64,000 nucleotides of DNA from Brugia malayi (lineage: Eukaryota > Nematoda > Chromadorea > Rhabditida > Onchocercidae): NCBI RefSeq assembly GCF_000002995.4, contig NW_025062479.1:10459721-10523720 (forward strand), in the 5' to 3' direction. Shown piece by piece: positions 1 through 12,500 of this stretch (positions are counted from its first letter, which is position 1; each line of letters begins with the position of its first letter). The position numbers and the translations under genes were made by a program. The notes under the pieces were generated by a model. The model was given only the letters and a program-made list of their open reading frames with translations. It ran no database searches and was not told the DNA's origin.

Positions 1-1698
1 AAATATAATAAACGATTACTAAAATATTTGTGATATACTGATATTTTTTTTCGTAATATTCCGTTTCAGCTATCAGATTGCATCATTCTAGAAGATAGAG
101 TTATCAAATCGTTATGGAAAAATATCACTTAACAGATTTTTGCAAGTTTTATGCAGATATTAAATTACAAATACTAAAAAAAAAGCTATTTTCATCAATT
201 CGTATCTTTTTCCACATTTTTCCTTTTATCTATTTAATCAAAATTCATTCATTTTTTTTCTCTTTTTGGTTTCATTACTTCTGTATATAATAGTTAAATT
301 TTATATATAATAAAAGAAAGCAATTTAATCAACGAAACCAAAAAACCAATCCTTTTCGTTTCTTTTTTTCCCAAATCATGAGAACTTTAATTGTTCGATT
401 TTATTTGGTTTTAATGATTTCATCGAATAAGAATTTTTTTTTGCTTTCATGAATTTTTTTAATTATGTTAAATGTTGCTTTTTAAAGTTTTGGGTCTTAG
501 AAGTTTTTCAAAAGAAAAAAAAGAAAACTTAAACTTTAGTCATTTTTATTTATTTATTTTTGCTATTTTGTAACAATTACTTTTATGAGAAACAAATTTT
601 ATTTTCGCTAAAATACGGTTAAAAATTGTCAGAAATATCCAAAAATTGGCCAAGAACAAAAAGAATAGGCAAGGAAATAATTGCATTATGCTGTAGCTTA
701 AATTAAGCAGTTTAAATTAATTTTAGTTCCAATTTAAACAATCATTCAGTATTTATGGTTAGAATAAAATAAAACATAATATTAGCAATAGATATTATTA
801 GCTTGTTAGTTGTTATAGAAAGAAACAAAATAATTTCGTCAACCATTTCAATTATTCTAACCTAATCCTGAAAATCTCAATCATTTCAATTAATTATTCT
901 AGCATAATTATTAAATCACTTGCAAATTACTTTATCCTAATCAAAAAATTTTTAAATCTTGTAATTACCAAAAAAAAAATGTTTAAAAATTTTCTTCTAT
1001 TTTTTCTTTTTTTAAAATTACTCATTCATTACTATGATTTATATATTTTTTTGCATAACATAGATATAATTTTGTAAAACTCTGCTATTAACTTAATAAG
1101 AAATAGTGCTTCGAAAAGTTCGAAAAGTAGGTGAATATTTTATAGCAATTAAAATAGTTTCATTGATACGATGTTGATGATGATAATGATGATATTGGTT
1201 AAAACATCAGGTAAGTCTGTGTCAATTATTGTCACTGCAATTTGTTGTTGTAAATCGAACTCATGATGCCAGTATCTTCCTCCTCGTCTCTCTCTTTTCT
1301 TCGCCTTCTTCATTTGTCCTTGTCAAACTAATTAATATTTCATCATACATATGTTGTTTACATACTTAAACAATCTATTTTCATATGTATTTATTACATT
1401 AAAATATAAGAAGATAAGTAAATGACAGTAAATATCATTGATATGATGATATTATTAAATGAAATAATCTTGTAATAATAACTGCATTGTTATATTATAT
1501 AAATATTTATGTTATATATTTATTTTAATTTTTCCTTTTTTTTTTGAAAAATTTTCTTTAAATTGATTATGAAAAATATTAGCATTTACTATTGATTAAG
1601 CAGTGAATTAGTGATAATAAAAATTTATCGTTTTAAATATTTTAAATGAATGAAGTCTTTGAATTATCGCTTAAATTTAAATTCTTAAAGTGAAATTC

Positions 1699-1723
1699 AT
1701 ATATATATATATATATATATATA
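1699..1723. repeat. (AT)n microsatellite
   Basis: About twelve uninterrupted AT units in intergenic DNA. Confidence 0.9.
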
Positions 1724-4559
1724 AAGATTAAACTACAATTATGCTTACTACTGATTAAGCAGTTTTATTTACTACTAGCAAATAATCTTTATAACAATGA
1801 TTATCGAATATTTGTAATCAGTTTGATGAATTAAGTTTTACTTTAACTTAAGCAAACTTCTAGGATGTACCAAAATTCTAATCAAATGATGGATTTATGA
1901 CACAATAGCAACCATATACTGTTTCAAAATAATGTTTCATCGCTTTCAATTATAAGTCAGATAATCAAATATCAGTTAACATTTCAAATTTACAAACTAT
2001 TCTATGCATGGGGTTTCTTTAAAAAAATGTTAATTTCTTAATCTACATTATTTCATAATGATAGTACATTTCTCTTCATCAATTTATTATCGACAATAAA
2101 CTCCTCATCATTGTTATCATTAACAGTGCAATATATAAGATTTAAACAGCTTAGTTGAATACTTCAAATACGCAGAAATGAGAATACGAAGTTTAAAATT
2201 TGATGATGCATTTTTCATCAAAGAAAAAAGAAAAAACTCGATGATAAATATTTAAAAGAAAAGGAGCACTAAGTTTAATACGGTTCATAGACATTTAAAA
2301 TATTTCCTCATGTTGAATAATTCTTAACAATTATTGGTTAAATTCTAAATTTAAAAAGTAATACTTTCTTTTTTTTAATGCAATTAATATCTTTGATATT
2401 ACTTGCACTAGTAATTTTGATGTTATATTATTATATCATCTTATCACTTGCATTATAATTATCATTTGTTAATATATCACTTTCTTTCGATTTATTTTTT
2501 GTCCATTTTAATATTTCAGTAATTTTTGAATGAAAATTTTACATCACATTTGTAGTATTGTTGTTGCTAATGTTATTAGCAATAAAATAGCTGAATGAAT
2601 TGTTTCAATTTCAAATACTTTTTATTTTTTTTTTATCATCATCATCCCTTATTTTTTCCTAATTATTAATCATTGAATTAAAATTTCTAGTATTTTATCA
2701 TTGCTAAATCATCTCCCATATTCTCTCATTTATATTTTTCAACATTCATCAATCCCTATGATCCTTATCATCTTTATCATTTATGAAATAAAATTTTACT
2801 AAGCCTTTACTATTTCAGCAACTTATATTTTTTCCTATGTATGAAATCTAAGATGTAAAATTTGTTTAGTTAAAAATCTTGTTAAATTGAATAAAAATAA
2901 CTTGCAGTGACCATTATTACACGGGTGTGTATGCAATTATTATTGGCCTTGCGTTCCTTTTGCTCTTTTTTTTTTTCATTTTCATTGTAACTACTCTTTC
3001 TCCTCTTCTTTCCTCTCCCTTTTTTCCTTCCTCTCTTTTAATTCTTTTCAATATAGTAATACAATTTTTTTTTTATTTCCTTGTTGATGATTGTTAGCTA
3101 AAACAATTTCCTGTTTTTAATGTCATAAATTCTAATTTTCAGAATTGTTACTGTTATATTTCTATATTGTTCATTTATTATTACACATTTAGTATTGTCA
3201 TATTAAAGTAAATAAAACATTTCACAATAAGGAATGATTTTTTTTTTTTTTTTTGCTGGAAAACTAGAATATCTTCTCTTTTTTCTTTCTTCACCTCCTC
3301 ATCATCCATCAGTTTTTCTTTTTTCTTGTTAGTTTTTATTTGTAATTTTTTTTCGAAGTTTTTTTTTTTTTTTCGCATAATTACTTCTTTTCCATTTTTA
3401 ATGAATTTTATTATATGAAATTAACTATTATGCATGATAGGTAATGAAAAGAATATGAAATTATAGAAGAAAAAATTTTTGAGAATTTTAAAATTAGAGA
3501 AAAGTTTCAAGAAAAAAAAATTAAAGAAACTTATAAACATAACATTCTACACATATCAATCTATCACAGGAGGTAGAATCAAAACAGCGCTGCTATCATT
3601 CAATTCATGAATTATTAGAATAAATATTCAGTCAATACTTAAATTTAGATCACAATATGATCTGTCTAAAGAAGATTCACTCAAAATTTCTCTCTTTCTC
3701 CCTTCTTCTTTCTCATTCCAATCATTTGCACAGTACAAATTGTAATTATTATCAAAAAAAGAAAAAAATTTTTCATTTTTTATATCATAAATTTCACTAT
3801 TTCAATTATTTTGTAAAAATATTGCTAATAAGCGAAATAATTTTAACAATATGCTAATTCATTTTAAGTTTTCAGCTTAACTTTTATAGCTTGTTATTGA
3901 AATACTTCAAATATATTCTTCTTTTCTCACCTTTTCTTTTTTTTTTTTTATTTTTTGTTATCTCCTATAAATCCGTATCTTAGCAACTATAAAATAAATT
4001 ACATCTGCAACTATGAGAGTGTTAGATTTCATTTTTATTATCGCTTATAAACAAACAATAGAAGCTTTGAATTCATATTTGTGTATATGCTTTATATGAT
4101 AATCAGAATTGATGTATGTATTTATCTGATGATCAAATATATATGACTTTTTTTTTTAGACTTTATATCTTTTATTTCATTTTTTCCGACAAATTCTTTA
4201 TCGTTTGTGTTGATCATATTGTTCTGTAGTTTTTTTTTTTTTTTTTTCTTTTTCTTGTTAAATGGGCCATGAAGTGATTTTGTAACACGAACAAAAACAA
4301 GGAAAAAAAAAAAAGGAAAAAAGGTAGAGAAAAAAAAGCTACTGACCTTTCGTAACGTGGCACAAACCGGAACCGAATACTTTTTTTTTCCAAATTTTTT
4401 TGTTGGTTTATACCCGGTTAGTCTAATTTTTCTTCTTTTCCATCATTTTTCTCCTCATTCCTTCTCTTCCTAATATCCAATAATATATTTTCTTTTTCAT
4501 TTCCAGTTATGTATATGATAGTAAAATTTCTAATATTCTAAGATTAATTTTTAGAAAGA

Positions 4560-4790
4560 TTGTTTCGCAAGATTACAATTCGACATCTGAAATAAATGAC
4601 AGAATGAAAGAGAAAAGAGGTAGAAGAGGACGAAGCGGAGAAGGAAGGAAGAGGAAAGGACAGCAACGTTTGGAAGACCATTTTGATGGGAAAGGAAAAG
4701 CCTGTGTGGGACGAGCAAGGTGCGGGAAAGAAAAACGAGGGAAAAAGAAAGAGGCAAGCTAAAAGAGAGAGCCAAATGTCTTTGATGTGA
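4560..4790. other. purine-rich, GC-raised tract
   Basis: The + strand is dominated by GA, GGA and AAG words for about 200 bases, with clearly higher G content than the flanks. Both strands are open for 70-80 codons, but the translations are simple: Arg/Gly/Lys on +, Ser/Phe/Pro on -. There is no recognisable domain. I treat it as a polypurine tract rather than a gene. It directly precedes a GATA-type repeat. Confidence 0.5.
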
Positions 4791-4830
4791 AGCAAAAAGC
4801 TTTCCAGTGTGAGATTGTCACATATACGTC

Positions 4831-4923
4831 ATAGAGAGATGGACGGATAGATGGATTAGATAGGTCAGATAGGTAGATGGATCAGATAAATAGATCAGAT
4901 AGATAGATAGGTAGGTAGATAAT
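4831..4923. repeat. degenerate GATA/GATG tetranucleotide repeat
   Basis: Irregular tandem units of agat, ggat and aggt (for example gatagatagataggtaggt) cover about 90 bases. This is an old, diverged tetranucleotide microsatellite rich in GATA words. Confidence 0.8.
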
Positions 4924-5919
4924 GAGAACATTAAGGCTTAATTTTAATGCTATCAAGTCTAAAATAGCGACAACAACGGTTGAATAAATAAAAGGAATGA
5001 TAGATGTTGGCTTAATCACTAGCTTTTAACTTTTAAATTTATGCTTGGATAATTTTTTTCTTTTTCTTTTTTGGTTTTTTTTTTTTTTACACCAATTGAT
5101 CAGTATTAATACATTTATTTAGATGATGAAGAAAATGATAAAAATTTTCAAATATTTATACTAAAATTGTATCTATGTTTAAATCTTTTTTTTCATTTTA
5201 ACCAAATTTGCAATTTAAAAAAATGGCAAAAACAAAACAAAACAGAAAACTGTGGTAATAAAAAAAAGTTTTGACCTTGACCTTTACATGAAAAATTGTG
5301 ACTAATATCAAATTAAATCCTTCCTTTTTTTTTGATCGTCATTGGAACAGCAATCTAATTTGCAAGAAGAAAAAGGATATAATTAATTTAGTAAATCTAA
5401 GAGAATGAAAAATTTTGCTGCATAAATGAAAGTTATCTTGTAAATAAGTATATAAATAAAAAGAAAAGAATGAAAGACTTCTACAAAACTATTGTAAATG
5501 TATAATTTAATAATTTTTTTTTCTCTTTAATTTTTTTTCTTTTTTTAATAAAAATAAAATTAAAGAATAAGAAAAAAAGAAAAGAAATTAGCTATGAAAT
5601 AAAATATATGATGAAAAGAAACTAACATTATTGATGCTAATTTTACTATATCTGATGTATTTAACCTAATTTACAATCAACCTCATTTTCCATCTTCTCC
5701 TTCTTCTTATTCTTCTATCATTTCGTACAATTTTCATCCTTCAATCAATTTCATCCTACTGAAAGACAATTTTTGCAATGAATAATGAATTTACAATAAT
5801 ACTAATGCATTGATTCAGTATGATTTTAAACATAATTACCATTGACAATCTTTTCAATGTGTTATCTTTATTATATCAAATTTAATAATAATAAGAATTC
5901 ATCTTAGATTAATTGTTGA

Positions 5920-5972
5920 CACATGCACACACGCATACACACACGCACACACACACAAACATAGACAGACAC
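5920..5972. repeat. CA-rich imperfect microsatellite
   Basis: Interrupted CA dinucleotide repeat with acg, atg and aaac interruptions, about 50 bases, in intergenic DNA upstream of the prominin gene. Confidence 0.85.
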
Positions 5973-6464
5973 ATATCTGAAAGTTTACCTTTTTTAAAAA
6001 TAATGCCTCGATTTATGTAATTATTTTTGAAAACTTTTTTTCCTTTTCTCTTAATAAAAAAAATATCTGATACATTATTTATTAAATTATTTAATCAAAA
6101 TAATTTTGTTATTGTTGACTAATATAATGTATTAAAAGGAAAAAAAAAATTCTTTAACCAAAAATTTTTCATTAATCATCCCCTTTCTTTTTTTATTACA
6201 TCACTTACCACTAATTTGAACATTTTATATGTAAAATTATTTTACAATTTGATGGATTAGTTTAACATTGAAAATGTATGTTTAATTTCATAAATTGCAA
6301 TTTAAAACATTAAAATTAATATGTTTTAAATTGCTCTTTTTAGATTAAATTTCCACTTATTAATTGCTGAAATAATTAAAATTGAAATTATCAATTATTT
6401 TTGTAATGTACAAAAATTGTGATAATTGTGATGATGACTTTTCCTATATCAGTAATTTTCATCT

Positions 6465-6477
6465 TGTCTTTTTTTAG
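6465..6477 (+). promoter_or_regulatory. probable spliced-leader (or 5' UTR) acceptor of the prominin gene
   Basis: A pyrimidine run ending in tttttttag lies 43 nt before the prominin ATG at 6521. In the frame of that ATG a stop codon (TAA, 6479-6481) follows the AG at once, so no upstream exon can be joined in frame through it. It is therefore best read as a trans-splice acceptor or the acceptor of a non-coding 5' exon. Nematode mRNAs commonly receive a spliced leader at such sites. Confidence 0.5.
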
Positions 6478-6506
6478 GTAAAAAGTTGGTGGAAGTGATA
6501 AATACA

Positions 6507-6521
6507 ATGGTTGATTCCTGA
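6507..6521 (+). promoter_or_regulatory. five-codon upstream ORF overlapping the prominin start (TGATG)
   Basis: ATG at 6507 opens a frame of four sense codons closed by TGA at 6519-6521. The A of that stop is the A of the main ATG at 6521. It sits inside the short leader that follows the acceptor at 6477. Stop-start overlaps of this type can allow reinitiation or damp translation; that effect is inference. Confidence 0.5.
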
Positions 6522-9500
6522 TGGAAAAATTGGTGACAAATATTCCGGATGATAGTAACGGATATCAGTGCAATAATTTTTTAGTAGAGGAACAGAATGA
6601 TCCCTTGACTGTTTACTTCTATTCATTAGTGAAAAAATTCATTCGTTTATTTTCTAAACCATTTCCACATCAAGGTAACTTTGTATATGTTATCAGGTTA
6701 TCAGCACTTTATCATTATGTGTTCATGATTAAACTTTGTGATTAAATTAGTTATATTTATTATTGTTTCTTAATTAATTTTGATTAAACTTACAAGTTCA
6801 CGTCTTTAATTATTTTTTTGCTTTATTTTTTATTTAGGATAAAAATATCTCATGTTGAAAAAATATTTATACATTCGTTTTTTTTCTCTTTTTTTAAAAT
6901 TATTCTTGTACTTTTATTTGTTGGCACTAACTAATTACAGTTCTTATCAGTCGAAAGACATTAGAAGGTAATTGGAGCGATTTTAAGCAATCATTTCATA
7001 CAACTTACCGACAGGTTTGATTTCAGTATGTTAGCTGAGAAAATTTTAAAAGTTAACAAATATTACGGAAAGTACATTTATGTAAATGCAGTTAAAAGCT
7101 CGAGTAACGTAAGCGTGATATTACTACATGATATTAATATTACATTAAACGTGACACTACTTTGTCTTAGAATTAGATATAAAGTAATTCAATGATAAAA
7201 TGATTTAACGTATGTGATCAAATGCAAATTAAAATTAGACTGAAAGTTGTATGATATTTCATGAAAGGTTTTATCACACAATTGTAGTAATATTTTTCAA
7301 AATCACAAAAAAAAATTTATATTTATTTATGTTTATTTATTATCAATTATCAATAATGAATATTTTACAGTGGTTAGATTATGAATCTTGGTGGATTGTA
7401 CTAAGTACACTAATTGTTATTACAACTCTCTTATTTTCTCTCTTGTATATATTCTATAGTGCGGTAAGATGTTGTATTGCATCAAGTAAAATAAAAACAA
7501 CGGATAGAAGATGTGATTGCTGTAAACGCCATTTGCTCAATATTTTTATTGCCGTTTTCGTCCTTATAGATGTGTGAGTAATTTTTACTTTTAATTTATC
7601 ACAAAATTTATTTTATCTTATTTTTTAAATAGCTTTTTATATTAACAATTCAAATTTCAGACATTTTTTTTTTATTTTATCATTTTCAAAAGTAATAATA
7701 ATTTCAAAATTATAATTGCTATAAAAATTTCATTGCTTTACTTGATTAAAATTATGTAATTACTTTAATCAAATAAATCATATATAAATACTAAATCTTT
7801 TAGATAACATGCATAGAATGTTTAAGTAAAAAATATAATTTTTTATTACCATCAATTGTTAGATGAAAATTATCGATGAAAATTAATTTTATAATTTCAA
7901 AATGATTAATGACAGCTTAATATTTAATGATACTATAATACTTTATAATTTGATAAGAAATATTTGTTGTATGTGCAGTTTTGCGGTATCTTCATTGCTT
8001 ATCAGTAGTCAATATGCGGAATATGGAGCTGATGAACTACCTCGACGTCTCAGTTATTGTATAGATGATCTCTCGTTTTATAAGAAAGAAACGGATCAAG
8101 TTTGTTCATCTTTTACTTTTTTTTTATAATAATTAAATTAAATTTAATCAGTAATTTAGTGGAACAGAATCGACTGAGATAAATACACATATACATCATT
8201 AGCTGCCGTTAAAATGTTATTGACAGCTAATTAGATACATAACAAATATGTTAAAAATATTCCACATCATTGTGATAAAATTAAAAATTTGTCTGAAATT
8301 AATAAATTTACCTAAAATGAATTAGCATGCTTATTAGTTTATTATTTATTTTAGCTTAAAAATTAGCCATAATTATATTTTCTTCTTTCTAGCATATTTG
8401 CTTAATATGTAAAATATTTGTTTTATTAAGAAATCTATTAAATAAATTTAGAGAAACTTGAAATTTTTATTTTAGAAAATTCGAAATACATTAGTTGATG
8501 ATTTCCAAAAATTAAATGAATCTTTGTCATCTCTGATTGCCTCAGGCGGTAAACCAATTGTGCAACGTGTCAAAAAAATTACTGGTGCACATGCCATGGA
8601 TTCGTTTCTTAATATTTCCATTGGTTAATTAAAATTTTGATCCAATTTTCACTATAAAAATGTTATAAATTAAATTTGTATCAAAATTAAAAAATAATAA
8701 TAATGATATTGCAGTTTTATGAATTTTTCTTTTTTTTTCCTGAAATATCCACATTAACAGCAATGCCTTTTCTTTCTTTTTAATCTAATTTTTATTCAAT
8801 TTATGCTTTCTTTTTTTTAGAGGCTCAAGAATTGCTTAAGCGTGTAGCTGATGATGGAGATAAATTGAAAACATTAAATGATGAATTGTTTTCACTACGA
8901 AATGAGCTAACTAAACTATATCGAACATCAATTAATGAAATATATGATTGCATTCATAATGATTTTGAAATTATTAAAAGATCTTGTGAAGAAATTGGAA
9001 ATGAACTAACTGATATCGATAACTTTACGCTTCATCTTCAACAAGTAAATTAAAATTTTTAATTTGAATTTTGGTCAAAAAATTTTTATAATAAATTTTA
9101 AAGAAACATGCAAAAAAAAATTTGTTAAATGTTAATATTGTTGTTATAATTAATTGATAATTTTAATGAAAATTTTACATGTGATATTCGAAATTCGTTA
9201 TTCTATATTAATAATTTCATAATTTGCAATTTAATTAATATTTGAAATAAAATTGAAATATGTTCAATAGATTCTTTTCCATTTTTTACTTAACTGATTT
9301 TATTAATTACTCTTTTTTCCCTCTCCGTTTTTCCCGCTCCCTCTCTCTTTTCTTCTTTTCTCATTCTTTCTTGCAGGATATTCTTACTAGTGATATGATG
9401 AATGCATTGAATATGTTAGCTGAATCAAACATTGCTGAAATATTTATTGAAGCAATATCAGATTTTAAAAATGGAGAAGTTGAATTAAACAAAAAAATAC

Positions 9501-12500
9501 AAGAAAAGGAACAAGGTTAAATGCATATTACATTGAAATTTTTAATTTATTAAATGAAAACTTTAATTAATATGAATTTTTTTGTTTACATTATTTTTTC
9601 TTATTTTTATAATTAATTCTTTTATTTTTATTTCATTTATCTTTTTCACAATTAATCTTTAATTTTTATTTTATTTTACTTTATTTTTTTTTAATTTTCG
9701 AAATAATATTAATGTAATAATATTTGAATAAAATATTAAATAATATTGTAAAATAAACTTTAGCCATACAATTAAGTATAAAAGAAATTCAACACGATTT
9801 ATTACGTATTGCTGATACATTATCAATGCAAATACGACAAATTAAACCGGAATTATTGCATAATATATTACAACAATATATGGGTGTTAATTATCATAAC
9901 ACCGTGCAATACACGTATATTTCCTTTCTTTTTCAGAATTTTACAGATTTAAATTTAAAACATACTTGATTTAATTTTGGAATATTAGGAAAAAACGATG
10001 AAAAGTATTACATATAAGTGTGATATATATAAATAATTTTAATATAAATTTTTAATAAATTTTGTAATATAATTTTAAAAAAATCACTAATAATATTATT
10101 TATTGGTAATGTTAAAATTTATTGTATTTTTTTAGATGGTATGCTTCTCTAACATTGTGTGCCATATTTTCATTAAAAGCATTTTATTTCTTATTTGCAT
10201 TATGTTATGGTTGTTTTGGGCGACGACCAAATGGTTATCGAAATGATTGCTGTATTCGTTCTACTGGTAGCAAACTTTTCATTTGGTAAGTTAACCTTTC
10301 TTTTTTTTTCTTCTTTATCCTTACTTTTAATTTTATTTCATATTGAAAATGAGAAGCGAATTATATAAGATTGATGTATTTTTATTTTAATTAGCAAAAA
10401 TTTAGTTATTGTTATGCTTGAATAATAAGTAACAATTGTTGTTAGTTAGATTGTATCTTAACTAATAATAATTACATTACAAATATGATTTAATAGTTTT
10501 ATTTAAAATTAAAAACTTTTTTTTCTTTTTTTGAACTAATGTAAAATTATACTAGCTAAAATGATTAATTTCTTTAAAGTTTAAATTTAAATTTTTGTAT
10601 ATGATAACGTGTCAAATATTGTAATCTTTTTTTAAAAAAAAGCTAATTCAAATTAGTAGTAAAGAAGTCTTATTCTAAATATTCTCACCTTTCTTTGTTG
10701 TTCTTTTCAATTAAAAAGACTGAAAGATAGCATTGCTTATTAATTGTTTTAAATAATTCTTCTTTTTCCTTCTTTTTATTTTGAAATATTTGCTTTTGCT
10801 AAACTGCTTAATTTATCACTTTATAGTGGAATTTGGTTAGCAATAATACTATTACCAGTGATATCTGCATTAACAGCTTTTTTGCTACTAATTGGTGTTA
10901 ATGCTTATTCACTTGGATGTTGGCCATTAGATGATCCATTTTCAAGGCCTGATATGCTATCGGTAAATTTTTTTTAAAAAATTTGTATCAAGTTATTACT
11001 CTTCTAAACCTTGTTCTTTTTTTTGAAATAAATACATTATTATTAATATAGAGAAAAAAAAAAAAAAAAAAAAAGGGAAAGGATTATTTTAATTTAATTA
11101 ATAAGATAATCATTTAATTGATTAATAAAACATTAATAATCTTGTTGTCTTAATTTTTTTTTTTTTCAATTTTTTGTTAGTAATATTTACAGCTTAGTGA
11201 ACGTATATTTGATGTATGGCGTAGTAAACAAATCGAACAAGACTTATCACCACTAATGAATCAGTTATCATTATCTAATGTGATACGATCATGTATGCGT
11301 AATGAAACATTATATCACATATTTGCAATGGATAACAAATATCATTTATATGATTTACGACAATATGGTAAAGAATTATACGATCGTCTAGAATTAAATA
11401 TTCATGATGCTTTCTCAGATATAAATTTATCAAAATCAATTGGAACATTTGCTTCACCAGAACAACTTATAACGTTGCAACAAATTGTCAATATTACCAT
11501 TGAATCAAATATTCCACAAATTTCTCTTCAGGTTAACTTTATTTTATTTTTATTATATTATTCATTTTATTATAAATTGAAATCTTTTTTTCAGGAATAT
11601 ATTTTGTAACTTCCTGTTGCTACTATTGTTTTTCCAGCAAAAAAAAAAAAAAAAAAATGAAAGAAAGAAAAGTTGTCTTTTTGTTCATCAATTTTTATCC
11701 ATTTTATTCATCAAATCTCTAGATATTGTTTTCTTTTTTTACAAATTAAAAAAAGGAGAAAAATAAAATTTAGATCAAAGATAATATAGAGCAATTTGAA
11801 AAAATTCCTCGATTGATAAGTCTAATCGAAGATGGCCATGCAAATCGTAATCTTCCACGATCTGTTCAAATAATTGCTGAACAGTGGCGAACATTTCAGG
11901 TTAATCTATTTTTATAATTTTTATTTGATTAAAAAGTAAAAAATAAATTAACAATGAAACGAAAATGAAAAAAAGGAAAAAAAAAAACATGCATTTATTA
12001 AATCTCATTTATTCTATTTTTTTTAGGATTTGATTAATTTTAATAATTTTACAAAAAAAAAATTCCTATTTTGTATATAACATATTTATATCATTCAGAT
12101 ATGTTTTAAATTGTTTCAAAAATGAGTTAATTTAATAATTGTTTATTTAGATGAAAGATGTAAATCCAACATTGCTAAATCTTGCAAATGGATTAAAAAT
12201 GCTTATTGAATTAGACGATCGATTTGGACGAATCGCATTACCCAGTGTTGCATTATCAGCCAAATTACAACATGCACAAGCATTGTTATCATCAAATTTG
12301 AATGAATTTTTTCGTGCAGCTGCTGATCAATTAGTGCAAGAAATGCAGCAACAAATTGAACAGTATATTGAACATGTTCGCATACAGGTTTGAAATTTAA
12401 AAAAAAAAAGAAGAAAAAACGAAGAGAAATGCTTGATAATAATGAATTTTTTTATAAAATTTGAATTTAAATCTAGATGTCAACATTATTAGTAATAAGA

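Larger units (their letters stand above)
1..6476. other. gene-poor AT-rich intergenic DNA
   Basis: I see no coding exon here on either strand. Open frames in this stretch are short and made of homopolymer-derived Lys/Phe/Ser runs. The DNA is mostly A/T runs with a few simple repeats, and one island of higher GC near 4560-4790. It is the region upstream of the prominin gene and may hold its promoter, but no specific element can be named. Confidence 0.7.

Noticed and set aside
3181..3857. Lys- or Phe/Leu-rich open frames on both strands
   Set aside because: They are produced by A/T homopolymer runs.
4544..4795. - strand frames of 74-83 codons
   Set aside because: The translation is Ser/Phe/Pro repeats read from the opposite strand of a polypurine tract; no splice context or domain.
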